6,222 bases of DNA from Gammaproteobacteria bacterium (GTDB lineage Bacteria > Pseudomonadota > Gammaproteobacteria > SG8-11). Below, one piece after another: positions 5,052-6,222 of the stretch (positions are counted from its first letter, which is position 1; every line of letters begins with the position of its first letter). A program made the translations under genes and the position numbers. Below the pieces are notes generated by a model, which was not told where the DNA came from, searched no databases, and was given only the letters and a program-made list of their open reading frames with translations. The stretch is from the NCBI GenBank assembly GCA_016200445.1, contig JACQEQ010000414.1, forward strand, positions 1-6,222, given 5' to 3'.

Positions 5052-5483
5052 TTACTTGATTTCTAAAACTTTAGGAACCTGCGCCGCATGCATATGCTCT
5101 GCACCCGCATACACTTTGAGCTTGCGGAACATCGCACGCCCAAGCGGGTTTTTCGGCAACATGCCCTTCACGGCAATTTCGATTACACGCGCTGGTTTAG
5201 TCGCGAGCAAATCTTTGAACACAATCGATTTCAATCCACCCGGATATTCCGAATGGCTATAGTAAACCTTGTCTTCGGCCTTGTTGCCGGTGACGGTCAC
5301 TTTGCTGGCATTGATGACCACGATGTAGTCGCCCGTATCCACGTGCGGCGTAAATTCAACTTTGTGCTTGCCACGCAACCGGCGTGCAATTTCAGTTGCC
5401 AAACGACCGAGGGTTTTACCCGCCGCGTCGACGACATACCAGTCATGCTTAACTTCTGCAGGCTTGGCGCTTAACGTCTTCAT
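5052..5483 (-). CDS. rplM: 50S ribosomal protein L13
   Basis: L13 (uL13) is an early-assembly protein of the large subunit. The sequence matches the E. coli protein closely: DWYVVDAAGKTLGRLATEIA, TPHVDTGDYIVVINA, VTGNKAEDKVYYSHS and VKGMLPKNPLGRAMFRKLK. I chose the ATG at 5481-5483, giving MKTLSAKP and 143 residues, because it matches the family N-terminus (E. coli MKTFTAKP, 142). An in-frame ATG two codons upstream (5489) would add Met-Leu. The Shine-Dalgarno GGAG lies four bases from that upstream ATG and ten from the chosen one, so the site does not decide cleanly. L13 is the first gene of the rplM-rpsI operon. In E. coli L13 is reported to repress its own operon; no leader structure is obvious here. 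Confidence 0.97.
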   Translation of the reverse strand: MKTLSAKPAEVKHDWYVVDAAGKTLGRLATEIARRLRGKHKVEFTPHVDTGDYIVVINASKVTVTGNKAEDKVYYSHSEYPGGLKSIVFKDLLATKPARVIEIAVKGMLPKNPLGRAMFRKLKVYAGAEHMHAAQVPKVLEIK

Positions 5484-5491
5484 GAGCATGC

Positions 5492-5497
5492 TTCTCC
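5492..5497 (-). promoter_or_regulatory. Ribosome binding site of rplM
   Basis: GGAGAA on the minus strand is the only good Shine-Dalgarno sequence before rplM. Its distance to two in-frame ATGs (5489 and 5483) leaves the exact start slightly ambiguous. Confidence 0.6.
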
Positions 5498-5522
5498 GTA
5501 GCCCGTCTTCGAAAAGGGGAGA

Positions 5523-5551
5523 ATGTTAAGTACACACCGGCGAACTGTCAA
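5523..5551 (-). promoter_or_regulatory. Promoter of rplM-rpsI
   Basis: A perfect -35 TTGACA (5551-5546) and a -10 TAACAT (5528-5523, four of six) are separated by 17 bases, giving a predicted start near 5516 and a leader of roughly 33 bases. This is the best sigma-70-type promoter in the window and sits in the 117-base gap between the permease stop and rplM, as expected for a highly expressed ribosomal operon. Confidence 0.75.
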
Positions 5552-5600
5552 TAGCGCAGCGGTGCACAACCGATGTTTAGTTTGCCCAAAAACCCAGCAC

Positions 5601-6222
5601 CTAGACCAGCATGCGCCGCCGCATCAACATGATCGCGATATAGCTGGCGATCACTCCGTAAGCCACGATCACGCCGATATGCAGCAGCACGCCGGCCAGC
5701 GGCATACCCATCATCAGCGGGCGCGCAATGTTGACAGCATGTGATAAGGGCAATACTTGCGCCGCCCATTGAATCCACGACGGCATTGTATTAAGCGGAA
5801 AAAATACGCCGCTGAGTAACATCAACGGCGTGATCACCAAGGTGAAGTAGTACAAAAAGAAATCGTAACTTTTTGCAAAGGCGGTCACGACCAAGGCCAT
5901 CGCACCAAAACAGAATCCTGCGATAAACACCAGCGCCATGACCGGCACAAACGCACTCCACTGCACTGAACTCAAAAATGCAGCCACCACGAAAATCGCC
6001 GCGCAACTGACCATGCTGCGCGTCGCACACCACATGATTTCGCCGATGACGATGTCGTCCAGCGTCAGCGGCGCGGCCAGCATCGCGTCCCAAGTGCGCT
6101 GCATTGCCAGACGCGTGAACGCGGCGTACATGCCTTCAAAGGTCGCGGTGTTCATCGCGCTGGAGCAGATGATGCCGGTGGCAAGAAACGCCATGTAATC
6201 CATGCCCTGCACTGGGCCGACC
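5601..6222 (-). CDS. ABC-2 type transporter permease, NodJ-like; N-terminus beyond the window
   Basis: The visible part (about 206 codons) is the membrane subunit of an ABC exporter. The frame stays open to the right edge (VGPVQGMDYMAFL...), so the true start lies outside; a GTG at 6210-6212 is internal. Counting from that GTG, hydrophobic segments lie at about 7-24, 65-82, 88-112, 117-140 and 171-196. Family hallmarks are FLATGIICSSAMNTATFEG, the coupling-helix-like RTWDAMLAAPLTLDDIVIGE (39-58), KSYDFFLYYFTLVITPLML, LSGVFFPLNTMPSWIQ and LPLSHAVNIARPLMMG. These resemble the NodJ branch of ABC-2 permeases, which partners a NodI/DrrA-type ATPase; that gene would be expected just to the right and is not visible. 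The substrate cannot be read from the sequence, and a nodulation role should not be assumed. The gene ends in TAG 49 bases before the rplM -35, with no clear terminator. Confidence 0.9.
   Translation of the reverse strand, partial: VGPVQGMDYMAFLATGIICSSAMNTATFEGMYAAFTRLAMQRTWDAMLAAPLTLDDIVIGEIMWCATRSMVSCAAIFVVAAFLSSVQWSAFVPVMALVFIAGFCFGAMALVVTAFAKSYDFFLYYFTLVITPLMLLSGVFFPLNTMPSWIQWAAQVLPLSHAVNIARPLMMGMPLAGVLLHIGVIVAYGVIASYIAIMLMRRRMLV

Noticed and set aside
5088..5474. Plus-strand open frame of 128 codons opposite rplM
   Set aside because: It is antisense to an intact, highly conserved ribosomal protein gene and has no recognisable domain.
5492..5523. Possible hairpin hiding the rplM ribosome binding site: TTCTCC (minus, 5523-5518) could pair with GGAGAA (5497-5492)
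   Set aside because: The upstream arm overlaps the -10 element and lies before the predicted transcription start near 5516, so it would not be in the RNA.
5601..6222. Nodulation (NodJ) function for the permease
   Set aside because: The resemblance is to the branch of ABC-2 permeases for which NodJ is the named member. Many non-symbiotic bacteria carry such permeases, and no nod genes are present.

Overview
The window looks like ordinary chromosome from a gammaproteobacterium of roughly balanced base composition; I cannot name the genus. The clues are an adjacent fabA-fabB pair (the anaerobic unsaturated fatty acid pathway), L13 and S9 proteins very close to the Escherichia coli ones, a tRNA-Gln(CUG) with an encoded CCA end and gammaproteobacterial identity elements, and a FimV-type domain, which is known mainly from gamma- and betaproteobacteria.

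Layout from left to right. The minus-strand start of uppP (undecaprenyl-diphosphatase) is cut by the left edge. A 235-base divergent intergenic region follows, then a plus-strand lipoprotein with a low-complexity linker and a C-terminal FimV/LysM-like domain. This gene converges with fabB, with only 14 bases between the stops. Everything from there to the right edge is on the minus strand. In transcription order (right to left) it reads: the C-terminal part of a NodJ-like ABC-2 permease, rplM-rpsI with a good sigma-70-type promoter and a strong intrinsic terminator, tRNA-Gln with its own promoter, an alpha/beta hydrolase, a small TPR protein, fabA and fabB.

Functional themes. FabA makes the cis-3 double bond and FabB elongates the product, so the pair sets membrane lipid unsaturation. 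They overlap by four bases (TTGA), with fabB starting at TTG. uppP recycles the lipid carrier for peptidoglycan, and the FimV-like lipoprotein probably sits at the cell wall. The hydrolase resembles the N-terminal half of known alpha/beta hydrolase-OsmC fusions but stands alone and is coupled to the TPR gene. rplM-rpsI is a standard ribosomal protein operon.

I did not find a mobile element, CRISPR array, defence system or clearly novel multi-gene system. The points most worth a second look are the single-domain FimV-like lipoprotein, the OsmC-less hydrolase with an altered nucleophile elbow, a palindrome inside the likely fabA promoter, and the tRNA-hydrolase-TPR arrangement.
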